Below, in pieces: positions 27,215 through 38,109 of a DNA stretch of 64,000 nucleotides. Numbering within the stretch: the first letter of the stretch is position 1; each line of letters starts with the position of its first letter. The notes under the pieces are model-generated. The model made no database searches, was not told where the DNA came from, and was given only the letters and a program-made list of their open reading frames with translations. Position numbers and translations under genes: made by a program. The stretch comes from Roseivirga sp. BDSF3-8 (lineage in GTDB: Bacteria; Bacteroidota; Bacteroidia; Cytophagales; Cyclobacteriaceae). Location: assembly GCF_041449215.1 (NCBI RefSeq), contig NZ_JBGNFV010000001.1, positions 4,729,001 to 4,793,000 of the forward strand. Direction: 5' to 3'.

Positions 27215-28858
27215 TCAGTCGGATTTATTGTTATCACTTCCCTGGCTGCTTTTGTCACCCTTATTGCTCTTTACTCCCATGGAGTCTTTCATGCCGGAGA
27301 GCAGACTTTTCCAGCTATAGTTAAAAATACTCTTATGCGTCACACGCCTATTGGATACCTGTCCTATGCGAGGTTCTTCATTCTCGCTACTGGGATTATT
27401 CTTCTTAAGAATAAAGCTTTCCGCAATGAATCCCTTTAACTGGTCCAGCAGGCCCGCATTTTCATTTTTGCCAAGGGGCACTATATTTACCCCTTCGTAC
27501 AGCCAGCGCACATCCCCGCCGGCTTCGTTTTTGTCCAGGTACATGTTAAAATACAGCCCCTCATTCTGGCCACCCTGTACCCGAAGGTTGGCCGCATGCT
27601 CCAGCATAGGGTTAGCTATCTCCATTTGGCAGGGAGCCAGCTCTCCTTCAATATGGACCGTATGATCCGGAGATACCATGTCAAACGCATAAGTAACCTC
27701 CATAGCCGCCTGCCCCATAAAGTCAGCATTTACCGCCAGCGTGATCACGCTGTCTTCCGCCTGTCCCTCGTTCGTCAGGTGGTCCCCTTTGGCAGATATG
27801 TTTTGGAAAGTAATCCGCCCCGGCTCCTTGTTACCCTCTTTCATCTCCTCATATGTGATAAGGCTCCTGTTCACCTCCAGGCTGTCCACCCGGATTATGG
27901 CCCCCATCTCCTTTAAGCGCTCCTGTGGCATCGGTTTATCCTTTTTCGGGTCTGGCAGGCGCTGATCCATATATAGCCCCAGGTCCATCTCATCCACCAC
28001 TATCTTTTGAGCCCTTACCTGGGGCGCTGCAGCAAGCAGACTGTCAGGTAGCAGGCCCTGTACCGTAATCTTACCTACCGACAAGTCCAGCCGCGTTTTT
28101 TGATGACCCAGGTGCTGCGCAAATTCCACCTTACCGTATTGAGGTATAAGCTGCAGGCTGTCCACCGTAATTTCCCCTTCGTTCATTCGAAAAGTGGTAC
28201 CCCCCACCTTCCACCGGTACAGACCTCCCGGAGGGTGGTAAGCGTACTGTGATACAGTCCCGGAAGTCTTTTGCAGTGAGCTTAACCCTCCCTTACCCAT
28301 GGCCAGGCTCAGCGGTTCCACAGTGATCTGCTCCCCTTCTATATAGTGCTGTTTCCCACCGGACGCACCAAACGTCACTTGCGCCGTACTCAGATCCACT
28401 TGCCCCACATGAATCCCTTTAAGCGAGGACTTCTTTTCCTTTTCCTTGCTCTCACTGGTGTCACGGCTCAGTTTGAGGTACGTTATCTCTGGCTGGTCCG
28501 CCTGTACCGTGCTCAGGGTCACCTGGTTGTCAAAGAGGTAGTCCCACAGCGAGAAGCCGGTCAGTTTTATGCTTTCTATTTCTGCTCGCAACGTGAAGCG
28601 GCTCTTCAGCGAGTCCACTGAGGCAGAGGAGTCCGGGACAATCGAGAGATTGGTGACAGTAACATCTGTACCAAACACCCCCAGGTCGGCTTTGTCAAAA
28701 GAAACACTATGAACCTGCCCGCTCGATTTCGTCAGGCTTTTACGAAGCTTGTTCTGCAGGATATTTTCAAAATTGAGATCAAGGTAAAGTAACCCTCCGG
28801 CTACGATGACAATGATACCAGCTAGGGTAAAGAGGATGATGCGTAGTGCTTTACTCAT
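27215..28858 (-). CDS. AsmA/DUF748-like inner-membrane-anchored protein
   Basis: 547 residues. One N-terminal membrane helix (LRIILFTLAGIIVIVAGGLL), then a long periplasmic, beta-rich region with the repeated VTNLSIV/ITFQNISAKG-style strands of AsmA-like proteins (FENILQNKLRKSL is a typical start). The C-terminal ~60 residues are polar with many N, S and K. AsmA-like proteins are thought to help lipid or envelope protein movement between membranes. No specific role can be given. Single gene; a hairpin terminator (28940) of the DUF3857 neighbour lies beyond its start. Confidence 0.75.
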   Translation of the reverse strand: MSKALRIILFTLAGIIVIVAGGLLYLDLNFENILQNKLRKSLTKSSGQVHSVSFDKADLGVFGTDVTVTNLSIVPDSSASVDSLKSRFTLRAEIESIKLTGFSLWDYLFDNQVTLSTVQADQPEITYLKLSRDTSESKEKEKKSSLKGIHVGQVDLSTAQVTFGASGGKQHYIEGEQITVEPLSLAMGKGGLSSLQKTSGTVSQYAYHPPGGLYRWKVGGTTFRMNEGEITVDSLQLIPQYGKVEFAQHLGHQKTRLDLSVGKITVQGLLPDSLLAAAPQVRAQKIVVDEMDLGLYMDQRLPDPKKDKPMPQERLKEMGAIIRVDSLEVNRSLITYEEMKEGNKEPGRITFQNISAKGDHLTNEGQAEDSVITLAVNADFMGQAAMEVTYAFDMVSPDHTVHIEGELAPCQMEIANPMLEHAANLRVQGGQNEGLYFNMYLDKNEAGGDVRWLYEGVNIVPLGKNENAGLLDQLKGFIAESFILKKNNPSSENEEPRIGQVSNRRVTHKSIFNYSWKSLLSGMKDSMGVKSNKGDKSSQGSDNNKSD

Positions 28859-28939
28859 ATTGAATGTACGGCCAAAAAATACAATGCCTTATAAAGGAGC
28901 ACAGCGAGGTATTTGTTTAACTATCAGTGGACTAAATAT

Positions 28940-28970
28940 AAAAGGCCCGGTATCTCCGGGCCTTTTAATA
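28940..28970. terminator. Hairpin terminator downstream of the DUF3857 pair
   Basis: AAAAGGCCCGG, five-base loop, CCGGGCCTTTT. A symmetric stem lying 20 nt beyond the stop of the minus gene at 28990. Confidence 0.88.
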
Positions 28971-28989
28971 TACTCCTGTATAAAGTGAA

Positions 28990-30912
28990 TCAGCTTTTAT
29001 CCACCATTACCGCCTTCGCCCTGTCTGCCTTACTCACATTCTTAAAGAACTCGCGCAGATCAGCATACTGTTCGGGGCTGTAGCGGCCCTTTTTCACTTC
29101 AAAGCGGCGCGTGTAAATCAGCCCATCTTCATCCGGTGTCACCGTGCTGTGGTACGTTCCGAATTCAGTTTCAAATGACTCTTCTTCAAAAGGAACCGCC
29201 TCGGCATAGAAATTCTGAGGCACTTTATAGCGGATCGTATCCACATACGTATAGTTATACCTGATGTCAATATCCGTCCGGCGCTCCAGGCCGGTATCCT
29301 CAATGTCCCAGTCATAGCCATTGATAAGGCGTAGGGGGACAAATAGCCGGCTGCCGCTTTTACTGGCATAGCTGGGTAGCTCCAGTTGCAGCGTTTCCTC
29401 TATCTGCGGACAGATATCCCCGCTCTCTTCCAGCTCAAATCCCCGTATGCTGAAATTTGGTATGCTTATGGCATCGTACAGTAGCTTTGCACGTTCGTCC
29501 TGGCTGCCGGTATGGTAAGCACCCGCCCGCTTGCTGTAATGTATGCCGCGGTAGTCGCTCACCACCTCAGCCGTCGCATGGCCATCCGGCTCCAGCGTCA
29601 CAGTAGCCCGCCGGCTCAGTACATTTTCCTCAGCCGAGTAGAAATTCGTGTGCACCACGTGCCCACCCGTTTCATTGATAACCAGTACGTCCCGGTCACT
29701 GGTAAAGGTGCCCGTGTACCCCATTGGGTTTGTCTGGCTCGTACATTCAAGCCATATAGTGTCCGAAGCCACAGGTACACAGAGTATCGCATGGTTAAAG
29801 GATGAACTGGGAAACTCAGGGTTCATACGTTCTGCCTCGCTTCCCGCCCGGATCAGGGTATAGTATGAGGGAATACCCACCGCCTTCAGCAGCGCATACG
29901 TATAGTTACTCAGCGCCTTACAGTCCCCGTATGAGTTACGGTCCACCTCCATGGCCGTAAAGGGCTGGAAACCTCCTATGCCCACCTGAATGCTCACATA
30001 ACGGGTGCGGTCCTGCATGTACCTATACACCCGGCGGATCTTTTCGCGTGGGTCATCCGTGTCTGCCACCAGCTTTTTCACTTCCGCTACGGTCTCCGGA
30101 GGAAGTTCGTCCCGGCCTTCGTTCAGGGTCAGTATCCATTTGCCAAAGTCCTTCCAGGTGCTCATATTGCCCCGGTAGCCGTCCATTTCAAAATCATTCG
30201 GCCCCGTAATCACGGCCGGCGTGTACTCCACATAAGGCGGAGACATTTCTTCTTCACGGTAAGCACGTACATCTTTTACCTCCCATGAGTACCTCAGGTC
30301 GCCCTTCTCTGTCGTCAGCTTCACCGTGGAGCCCTCCGGCAGGTTCAGCTCATGGTAGCGAAGATACTCTTTGCCTGGTGCCAGTACATTCAGCCGGGCC
30401 TCCTGCACACTTACGTCCTCGCTCGGCTGCGGAAACCAGCGGGGGTAAAAAAGAGACTGCTTGTGCTCGATAGTGTATTCATACTCAATAGTATAAGGCA
30501 GGCTATGGTGCTCCGGCCGCAGAAACATGACCCGGTTATCATCAAATATCGAGATACCCGATACCGCGCTCCTGTCTGTAAAATCAGCCTTATTAAACTT
30601 CTCCACCTTATTGCCCAATGCATCATACATCGTGGCCTTTACCGAGGTGATCTTACTGAATTTGTCGTAGAACAGATAGTTATACCCTATGTAGCCCCCG
30701 CTGCTCCTTAGTACCGTCACTACCTCGTGCACATTCACCACCGCATCATGGTTACGCTTTATCTCCACGTTTTGCTCATAAAGACGCACCACCGCCACGG
30801 CATTTTCTTTGAGTCCGGCCGGTATATCATAAGCAGGAAAGTCTGCGCCGGACAGACGCAGACTTACCATAATGCCAGCCAGGAAAAGAGTCAGTGATTT
30901 TCCTGATATCAT
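28990..30912 (-). CDS. Secreted DUF3857 / transglutaminase-like protein (active-type)
   Basis: 640 residues. Signal peptide at the N-terminus (LTLFLAGIMVSLRLSGA). DUF3857 in residues ~30-230 (VVNVHEVVTVLRSSGGYIGY). A transglutaminase-like core at ~280-400: NSYGDCKALSNYTYALLKAVG gives the catalytic Cys331, SFNHAIL gives His374, and WLECTS holds Glu389 where the family mostly has Asp. Expected to act on cell-surface or periplasmic peptides, as protease, cross-linker or binding protein. It is the downstream partner of a tandem paralogue with 9 nt between them. Confidence 0.88.
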   Translation of the reverse strand: MISGKSLTLFLAGIMVSLRLSGADFPAYDIPAGLKENAVAVVRLYEQNVEIKRNHDAVVNVHEVVTVLRSSGGYIGYNYLFYDKFSKITSVKATMYDALGNKVEKFNKADFTDRSAVSGISIFDDNRVMFLRPEHHSLPYTIEYEYTIEHKQSLFYPRWFPQPSEDVSVQEARLNVLAPGKEYLRYHELNLPEGSTVKLTTEKGDLRYSWEVKDVRAYREEEMSPPYVEYTPAVITGPNDFEMDGYRGNMSTWKDFGKWILTLNEGRDELPPETVAEVKKLVADTDDPREKIRRVYRYMQDRTRYVSIQVGIGGFQPFTAMEVDRNSYGDCKALSNYTYALLKAVGIPSYYTLIRAGSEAERMNPEFPSSSFNHAILCVPVASDTIWLECTSQTNPMGYTGTFTSDRDVLVINETGGHVVHTNFYSAEENVLSRRATVTLEPDGHATAEVVSDYRGIHYSKRAGAYHTGSQDERAKLLYDAISIPNFSIRGFELEESGDICPQIEETLQLELPSYASKSGSRLFVPLRLINGYDWDIEDTGLERRTDIDIRYNYTYVDTIRYKVPQNFYAEAVPFEEESFETEFGTYHSTVTPDEDGLIYTRRFEVKKGRYSPEQYADLREFFKNVSKADRAKAVMVDKS

Positions 30913-30921
30913 ATATCCGAA

Positions 30922-32952
30922 TTATTGCTTTTGGAGTACGATCGTTTCTGCCTGTTTCGCAATGATCATCTCATAGAATTTACGCAGGTTGGGGTATTCG
31001 TTTGGCGGGAAGGCAAGCTGATTCAGATTCAGTTTGCTCACCACCTGTACCATATTACCATTCTGCATGATCTGGTAGGTATACGAGCCTCCATTGTTCG
31101 GCAGGGTCACCTGCTGAGGCTGCGGAGCCTCTACCATGGTGTACCCTTCCGGCAGAGTCAGCGTAAGCATATATGTAGACTGTGTCGGGTAAGGAATGTC
31201 TACCGGGAACACCCTGTCTTCCAACTTGAAGATGTTCTCCTCTTCGGCACCCAGCAAAATAGGCTCTATGTAGATCGTGCCTGCATTTGCCTGAGCCTTG
31301 TCCTCACTTACCAGGCTGTACTTACGGGAGATATCGTCATACAGGTTCGAGGCGTTTTCTATCTGAATATCACTTACTTCCCATCCTTCAAACTTATTTT
31401 TGAGGCTGGCTTTGTAAGCATCCTCTCCACCGGCTTCCGCCATTTCCTGTCTCCAGCTATAGGCGCCGTAGTTTTTGCGTGATTCGGACACGTCAAGTTT
31501 CAGGCTGCCATCCTCGCCAATCGTACCTTTTGCCATCGTAAATTCCGTATGGCCGGCAGCAGGGCGCAGGCTCACATACTGCCCGCCGGGCAGCATTTCA
31601 TGTCCCCTTTCGTTCAGCGCATGAACAGGCAGCATGCCAAAGGGCAGCATTTTATAGGTCGCATCAAGGAAGATACGCTGGTTATCTACGATTAGCTCAG
31701 AAATCATATAGTTGTATTCCTCCATAAAGGGGTATACCGGGTGCACACGCCCATGGTCGCGGGTACTAAGGATCACCGGTACAGCGGTGAAACCCGCCTT
31801 TTTAAGCAGCGCCGTCAGCAGGAAGTTAATCTCCGCCGTAGTGCCCTGGCGCTCACCATATATTTTTTTCAGAGATGCATCGGGGTAGTAAGAGACCAGA
31901 TTGTTGTGGTTCATGTGGTTCTTTACATGCTCGTAGATAGCCACTGCCAGGTCTGTTCCCGAGTGCTTAGCCTGCAGGGGAGCAAGCACTTCATCCATCC
32001 ACTTACGGTCAAACTGTCTGGCGTAAGTATCACGCTTCATCCAGTTGTCGATGATGTTGTTCCAGTCAGACATTACCGAGCGGTAAGCACTGCCGGGCAT
32101 CTGTACCCCTTCTATCTGCAGGTTTACCTTTGAGGTATAATCATGATACGTCGTCATGAAAGGCTCGTCGCGCAGGGCGGGCATATTCTTTCCCAGGTAG
32201 TACATGCTGCTGCCCGAGCACGTAACCGTCTCCGGAGCCCCGTTCTGAGGGCCGCTTTGCCATGAACCCCCGCGTGAGATACTTTGAGCCCCCAGGCGGA
32301 AGTTAAACGTACGGCTTGTTTTGTCCACCTGCGCAAGAGGAGCGTAGCCCGTTACATTTTCTTTGAAGAAGAAGTACTCCGGCACATCCACCTGGTACTC
32401 TGAGTACTGCACTGGTATATCCGACTGAAACTCCCAAGTGGGTATACGCCAGAATATGTCAGACTTAACCTGGTATTCCACCTCTATGATACTGCCTTCT
32501 TTCACATTAGGCATGGTAAATTTTGTGTAGATGGTCGCCCCCCCCAGGTCCTCCTCGTACACGTCTTTTCTGTCCAGCTTGGTTTTGGACATTTTATTAC
32601 CTTCCAGCGTATAAGTAGTTGCCTTCAGAGAGTTTATCTGCTCATTTAGGCCTAGTTGCTTGTGCAGGGGAATAGTGAAGTCGGCTTTATCAAAGCCTTC
32701 CTTGCTGTATATCTTGATCCTGATCTCACGGTCAAAGTAGAGCACAAAGTCATTACTTACAGGGTCCAGGTCTATACGGGTATAACCCTTATCATAAATT
32801 ACGTGAGCTTCGGCTTCAGGGTCAAGGCGGTATTTACTGCTTCTTAGATCTTCCACCTTCACTTTACCAAAATCGCCGGATCCGGCAAAGGCAGAGGTGA
32901 ATGCACAGAATAAGCCAACCAACAGGAGAAGTGGTGTTTTCTTCATGTTCAT
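30922..32952 (-). CDS. Secreted DUF3857 / transglutaminase-like protein (catalytic residues lost)
   Basis: 676 residues with a signal peptide (LLLLVGLFCAFTSAFAG). Same order of domains as its neighbour: DUF3857 at the N-terminus, then the transglutaminase-like fold (RQGTTAEINFLLTALLKKAG). Aligning ALLKKAG with ALLKAVG of the neighbour places Thr372 where the catalytic Cys should be and Tyr415 where the His should be, while Asp430 remains (FLDAT). So it is probably inactive as an enzyme and may bind substrate or partner the active paralogue. The two lie 9 nt apart and are surely cotranscribed. An alternative start 6 nt downstream exists. Confidence 0.87.
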   Translation of the reverse strand: MNMKKTPLLLLVGLFCAFTSAFAGSGDFGKVKVEDLRSSKYRLDPEAEAHVIYDKGYTRIDLDPVSNDFVLYFDREIRIKIYSKEGFDKADFTIPLHKQLGLNEQINSLKATTYTLEGNKMSKTKLDRKDVYEEDLGGATIYTKFTMPNVKEGSIIEVEYQVKSDIFWRIPTWEFQSDIPVQYSEYQVDVPEYFFFKENVTGYAPLAQVDKTSRTFNFRLGAQSISRGGSWQSGPQNGAPETVTCSGSSMYYLGKNMPALRDEPFMTTYHDYTSKVNLQIEGVQMPGSAYRSVMSDWNNIIDNWMKRDTYARQFDRKWMDEVLAPLQAKHSGTDLAVAIYEHVKNHMNHNNLVSYYPDASLKKIYGERQGTTAEINFLLTALLKKAGFTAVPVILSTRDHGRVHPVYPFMEEYNYMISELIVDNQRIFLDATYKMLPFGMLPVHALNERGHEMLPGGQYVSLRPAAGHTEFTMAKGTIGEDGSLKLDVSESRKNYGAYSWRQEMAEAGGEDAYKASLKNKFEGWEVSDIQIENASNLYDDISRKYSLVSEDKAQANAGTIYIEPILLGAEEENIFKLEDRVFPVDIPYPTQSTYMLTLTLPEGYTMVEAPQPQQVTLPNNGGSYTYQIMQNGNMVQVVSKLNLNQLAFPPNEYPNLRKFYEMIIAKQAETIVLQKQ

Positions 32953-33225
32953 TTTACGGTTACTAAAGCCGTAAAATTATATAAAATTACAGCTAAAAAG
33001 TATTGAATTTAAATGACAAAAGCAGGTGAGCCATTGAAATGTAGAAAGGGAAAAGCAGCCCTCTGAGTAAAGCTAAAATGTACAAATAGAGGGCGTGCAG
33101 ATAATACGTTACGTGGTGAAGCCGGGATGGCCACGCTTTTTTTTAACAAAAAACCCCGGAAAACTTACACGATTTTACAACCGTGGGCGCCTTCAGGGGT
33201 CTTAAGGTTTTTGGAAAAAGAGAAG

Positions 33226-35715
33226 CTATTTTCCCACGGATATAAGGTTGGTAAACAGCCGATAGGCACCAGGTACCCCTGCCGGCAATTGCCTGAACCA
33301 GGAGTAGCCGGTGTAGATATAATAGCCTTCCCCGTATCGGGCCACCAGAAGGCCCCCGTCTCTCGGTTCTTCACCCGGGTCATTACTGCTTAGTACAGCG
33401 GTAAAGTGATCCTCGTCCCACTCATCGGGGAAATATAGGCCCCTCTCCTGTACCCAGCCTTCAAAGTCCTGCTGCGTAATGCGGTTAGGCGTATTCAATA
33501 CAGGATGGTCAGGCGACAGCATCCGTATTTCAGCTTCTTCCACCGTAACCCGGTCACGGCTCACCTTCAGTTCATAAGGTGCCAGGTCTTCCGTTACCAG
33601 TCCCCGGTTCGTATTATACTGCACGATCACATTGCCTCCGTTCTGTACGTATCCCATTAGAGCAGGCTGGCCAAACTTCAGGGCCTCTACCGTATTATAA
33701 GCCCTCACCCCCAGTATGATCGCATCATATCCGGAAAGATCAGTCGTACCAAGGCTCGTGGCATCCAGCATGTCCACCTCATACCCCACTTCCTGCAGGC
33801 TGCCCGGTATCGCATCACCTGCGCCCATAATGTAGCCTATCCGTTCCCCCCTTTTCTGAATGTCCAGGCTCACGATGCGGGCTTCTGCAGGCGTGTAGTA
33901 GGCCAGCGGTTGCAGGTGGGGGTACTCGATACGGTGCAGCGTACGGCTGTACGTCTTATTACCTACATTGGCTATGGCTTCCATTCTGCCCACATTGCCT
34001 CCCGCCGGAGGGGTTACAGTGAAGGTCACCTGATCCGACTGCCCCTTCAGGCTCAGCGAGAAGTCCCTTTCGGCCGGCTCCACTGTCCACCCGCCGGGCA
34101 CGCGCAGGCTTACCGTACCGCTTACATTATCCGTGCCCGCCGATACTACCGCCGTTACCTCCTCAGCCTTGCCGGGGCGAAATATGTTCACCTCCTCCTG
34201 CAGGCCTATGCTCAGTGCAGGCGTTACCTCAAACTTCCGGTACTGCTCTCCCGCCACAGGGTCAGTACGTTTATATAATAACGTAGTCTGGTAAGTAACA
34301 GGCTGCTCCATTACCCGGTAGTCCCATGAGGCTACCAGGTGGTCCGGTGAGCCGGGCAGGCCTATCAGTTGCTGATCGTCTACCGCGTACATACCCAGAG
34401 AGGCACTGTCCTTAAGCCAGTAAGGTTCACTCACCGCCGCATCCTCAGGCAGGCGGGCCTTGATCGTCATCTCAAAGGACGTGTTTTGTGCCAGTACCTT
34501 GTTCGGAGCTACAGAGATGCCCAGCCCCGGCAGGCTTATGTCATTTAGCGTTACCGGCGTAACCGAGCGGTTTACCGCTTCCAGCCTAAGCGTAACACTG
34601 TCCCCCGGCACCGCGCTGTAGTCATCCGCCGTTACTTCCATATACAGCCCCAGTGCGTCCTTGATCAGGGCCTCAGTCTCCCTCATCTTCACCTTCTTCC
34701 AGTAGCTGTCAGGCAAGCCCTGCAGCGCTTCCCGCGCTTTAACCAGGTGAGGCACTATCGCCGCGGGGTTCCGCATATCATATTGCTCGATGGCCTTTTT
34801 AACATGGGCACCTACCTTCTTGCCACCCTTTATCCTGTCCCAGTCAGTATTTATGCCGCTAAGCAGGTCCTTGTTATCCATAGAACCTTTCAGCGGATCC
34901 AGGTACTCCATTTGCCTACCCCTGCTGGTGCTGGCGCCAAAGCCCTGGCTTTTGTGCATGCTGCGGCTCCTGGCAGCCATTTCCGTATAAGACTCGCCCA
35001 GTACCGCATTGTAAGCCCCCACATCCACACCCAGCAGGCCCGTAGTGTCAAACTTTTCAGGGCTGCCGTAAAACCACCACGACGTATTGAATAAGAGACG
35101 CGCAGGCTGCCACGGCTCCACATACGTTAGTTGCGCAGGAAATCGGGACGGGTCGCCCGCCGCCTCAAACGCCTCCTCAGCCAGTATGGCCGAAGCCGTA
35201 TGGTGCCCATGAGTGGTACCCGGTTTGGTGTTAAACCGCGTAATCATCACATCAGGACGAAACTTACGGATCGTCCACACCAGGTCCGCCAGCACCTTTT
35301 CCTTCTCCCATATGTCAAACGTTTCGTCAGGGTCCTTGCTATAGCCAAAGTCATTGGCACGGGTGAAAAACTGCGTTCCCCCGTCTATCTCGCGGGCTTC
35401 CAGCAGCTCGTTCGTACGTATCAGGCCCAGGCCTTCCCGTATCTCAGGGCCCACCAGGTTCTGGCCGCCATCCCCGCGCGTCATTGCTATATAGGCCGTG
35501 TTCAGCTTCTTTTCATTAGCCAGCCACGCAATCAGCCGGGTATTTTCATCATCAGGGTGAGCAGCCACATAGAGCGCACTGCCGAGTACATTCAGCTTTT
35601 GCAGGTCATGGTATATCTCTGCCGCATCCGGCTGGTCAGGCTGCCTTGCCGTCGCGGCAGTGCAGGGGATTCCGCTAATGAGCAGCGCCAGTAGTGCTAT
35701 CCGTAGGGTTTTCAT
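33226..35715 (-). CDS. Secreted PIG-L family deacetylase with C-terminal beta-domains
   Basis: 829 residues from the ATG at 35715, which gives a signal peptide (LRIALLALLISGIPCTAATA); the longer frame upstream would place a polar extension before it. The PIG-L zinc motif AHPDDE lies at residues 52-57, with HGHHTASA further on as the other metal residues. The N-terminal ~330 residues are the deacetylase, acting on N-acetyl sugar or similar amide groups. The rest is beta-rich (NPQ/NEW-like domains) and ends in a domain with NVIVQYNTNRGL. Fits processing of a glycan outside the cytoplasm. Confidence 0.9.
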   Translation of the reverse strand: MKTLRIALLALLISGIPCTAATARQPDQPDAAEIYHDLQKLNVLGSALYVAAHPDDENTRLIAWLANEKKLNTAYIAMTRGDGGQNLVGPEIREGLGLIRTNELLEAREIDGGTQFFTRANDFGYSKDPDETFDIWEKEKVLADLVWTIRKFRPDVMITRFNTKPGTTHGHHTASAILAEEAFEAAGDPSRFPAQLTYVEPWQPARLLFNTSWWFYGSPEKFDTTGLLGVDVGAYNAVLGESYTEMAARSRSMHKSQGFGASTSRGRQMEYLDPLKGSMDNKDLLSGINTDWDRIKGGKKVGAHVKKAIEQYDMRNPAAIVPHLVKAREALQGLPDSYWKKVKMRETEALIKDALGLYMEVTADDYSAVPGDSVTLRLEAVNRSVTPVTLNDISLPGLGISVAPNKVLAQNTSFEMTIKARLPEDAAVSEPYWLKDSASLGMYAVDDQQLIGLPGSPDHLVASWDYRVMEQPVTYQTTLLYKRTDPVAGEQYRKFEVTPALSIGLQEEVNIFRPGKAEEVTAVVSAGTDNVSGTVSLRVPGGWTVEPAERDFSLSLKGQSDQVTFTVTPPAGGNVGRMEAIANVGNKTYSRTLHRIEYPHLQPLAYYTPAEARIVSLDIQKRGERIGYIMGAGDAIPGSLQEVGYEVDMLDATSLGTTDLSGYDAIILGVRAYNTVEALKFGQPALMGYVQNGGNVIVQYNTNRGLVTEDLAPYELKVSRDRVTVEEAEIRMLSPDHPVLNTPNRITQQDFEGWVQERGLYFPDEWDEDHFTAVLSSNDPGEEPRDGGLLVARYGEGYYIYTGYSWFRQLPAGVPGAYRLFTNLISVGK

Positions 35716-35940
35716 ATAAGGAGGTAGCAATAAGTTATCTTCTGTTGAGTCTATGGCCCTTGCCAGGCAAACGCCGAATTTAGGGATTGTATGCATAAAT
35801 GAGAAATCCACGGAAGAAACATCAGCACCAAGCCGGTGATTACCGCAGATCTTGATTCACACCATTTGGTTTACGCGCTCACCCGCCTCATGGTTAGGCA
35901 TATCCTGGCCGGCCCCGCTTTTTAGTTGTTCAGAAAGGTC

Positions 35941-38109
35941 CTATTTACCCCTCGTATCCGCTATCACCATTTTGATCTGCCCATAGCTTATCTCCTCTCC
36001 CACCTCGTCTTTCAGGGGGCGTAGCGCAGCCGTACCGTGTAGCGAAATAGCCTGCCTGATCTTTGCCTGAACCGCCTTATCCACCATGTCACCAATAGCC
36101 AGAGAGCCTTCTGCCACAAAGTGAGCCAGGTGCCCTTCTATAGTGCTTTCCGTCATGTCCCTGCGGTCCGCAATCTCCGTAATGCTGTAACCTTTCTTCC
36201 ACATTGCCAGACTTTCCTTCTTCGTATCCGTCGTAGCGCGGCGCTTTTTTCGCCCTCCGCCAGCCGTCTCCCGCGGCATCAGGTGCATTCGCCCGGGCAT
36301 GTCCCGCTCATCCGCATAGGCCGCTATCTCTTTTAAAAACACCTCCCCGTACGCCTCAATCTTGGTAGCGCCAAAGCCCGCTATACGCTTCAGGTGGTCA
36401 GGGGTTTCCGGCAGGTAAGTAGCCATCTCCCGCAGCGAGTTGTCCCCCAGCACCAGGTAAGGAGCCACCCCCTCGGCCTTCGCCATTTGGCGGCGTACCA
36501 GCCTGAGCCTTTCGAAGAGAATCTCTTCAAACCCGCTATCCGCTTGTTTGTCAAGCCCCTGCGCAAGCGTGTCATTCGTGGCCCTCAGTACGTAAAAATT
36601 TTCCTCACCCTTCAGCAGGGCCGCACTTTTTTGGGTAAGCTTCAGCGTTTGGAATTTATCCGTGGTCACCTCCAGGTAGCCCTGCTGTATCAGCGCTTTG
36701 TAAATATCGCGCCAGCCCTTACTGTCATATTCCGCACCTACCCCATAGGTCTTGATCTGCTTGTGCTCCTCCTTCACGCTGGATGAGCGTGAGCCCGTCA
36801 GTATCTTCGTTAGGTACACCTCACCGTATTGCTGGCCCGTGCGCACCACTGCCGAGAGAGCCTTCTGTGCCGGTACCGTGTTTTCCTCCCGCTCATAGTT
36901 AGCCAGGCACACATCACAGTTACCACACTGGTCCGGCGCCTTCTCGTCAAAGTAGTTCAGCAGGTACTTGCGGCGGCAGGTAGTCGCCTCGCAGTATTTG
37001 GCCATCCGGCTCAGCTTATGCTTCATGATCGCCGTCTGCTCCTCGTTGCCGTCCACCTCTATAAAGCCCTGCAGGCGCACCACGTCCGCATACGTATAGA
37101 ACAGCAGCGCCCGGCTGTCCAGGCCGTCCCTTCCCGCACGGCCCGTTTCCTGGTAGTAGCTTTCGATATTCTTAGGCAAGTCCATGTGCACCACAAAGCG
37201 CACATTACTCTTATCTATCCCCATACCAAAAGCAATCGTGGCCACTATGATACGCACCTCGTCCTTCAGGAAGAGGTCCTGGTGGCGGTCACGCTCCTCG
37301 CGGCTCAGCCCCGCATGGTACGGCAGCGCATCATACCCCGCATCCCGCAGTTTGGCCGCCGTAGTTTCTGTAGATTTTCGGCTAAGGCAGTACACAATGC
37401 CCGCCTCATTCGGGAAGTGCTGCAGCCACGTCACCAGCTTGCCAAAGCTCTGCTGCTTAGGAATCACCTCATAGCGGATATTAGGCCGGTTAAAGCTGCT
37501 CAGAAATACCTTCGGGTCCGGCAGGCACAGCTTGTCCAGTATGTCCGCCCGCGTCTGCTTATCCGCCGTTGCCGTCAGCGCCACTACCGGCGTATCAGGA
37601 AAGTTCTCTTTTAATAATGATAGAGACAGGTAATCCGGGCGGAAGTCATGCCCCCAGTGCGAGATACAGTGCGCCTCATCTATGGCAAAGAGGCTTACCT
37701 TCTGGTTTTTGAGAAAATTGAAGAAGGCCGAGTTACCCCCCTCCTGCCCCTCCGGTGCAGCCAGGCGCTCCGGCGCTATGTAGAGCAGCTTCAGCTCATT
37801 CTGCCGGATCATCTGTATGATCGATTGCTGTTCGGCATAGGGCACCGTGCTGTTCAGGTAGGCCGCCTTCACCCCGTTTAGCCGCAGCGCATCCACCTGG
37901 TCCTTCATCAGCGCAATAAGCGGACTGAATACCACCGTAAGGCCCTCCATCATAAGGGCAGGCACCTGGTAGCAAAGCGACTTACCCCCGCCCGTAGGCA
38001 TAAGCACCATAGTGTCCTTACCGGAGCATACGCTATTGATTATTTGCGCCTGGTTGCCGCGGAAAGCGGTATAACCGAAAGTTTTTTGCAGAATGTCGAG
38101 GGCTTGCAT
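35941..38109 (-). CDS. recQ: ATP-dependent DNA helicase RecQ
   Basis: 722 residues with the full RecQ layout: helicase motif I ([12 protein letters not shown]) near residue 38, motif [20 protein letters not shown], motif [12 protein letters not shown], a zinc-binding RQC region with four cysteines ([15 protein letters not shown] then CGNCDVC), an HRDC domain ([19 protein letters not shown]), and a C-terminal helix-turn-helix extension ([19 protein letters not shown]). Works in recombination and fork repair. It stands alone on the minus strand, 225 nt downstream of the PIG-L start. Confidence 0.96.
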   Translation of the reverse strand: MQALDILQKTFGYTAFRGNQAQIINSVCSGKDTMVLMPTGGGKSLCYQVPALMMEGLTVVFSPLIALMKDQVDALRLNGVKAAYLNSTVPYAEQQSIIQMIRQNELKLLYIAPERLAAPEGQEGGNSAFFNFLKNQKVSLFAIDEAHCISHWGHDFRPDYLSLSLLKENFPDTPVVALTATADKQTRADILDKLCLPDPKVFLSSFNRPNIRYEVIPKQQSFGKLVTWLQHFPNEAGIVYCLSRKSTETTAAKLRDAGYDALPYHAGLSREERDRHQDLFLKDEVRIIVATIAFGMGIDKSNVRFVVHMDLPKNIESYYQETGRAGRDGLDSRALLFYTYADVVRLQGFIEVDGNEEQTAIMKHKLSRMAKYCEATTCRRKYLLNYFDEKAPDQCGNCDVCLANYEREENTVPAQKALSAVVRTGQQYGEVYLTKILTGSRSSSVKEEHKQIKTYGVGAEYDSKGWRDIYKALIQQGYLEVTTDKFQTLKLTQKSAALLKGEENFYVLRATNDTLAQGLDKQADSGFEEILFERLRLVRRQMAKAEGVAPYLVLGDNSLREMATYLPETPDHLKRIAGFGATKIEAYGEVFLKEIAAYADERDMPGRMHLMPRETAGGGRKKRRATTDTKKESLAMWKKGYSITEIADRRDMTESTIEGHLAHFVAEGSLAIGDMVDKAVQAKIRQAISLHGTAALRPLKDEVGEEISYGQIKMVIADTRGK

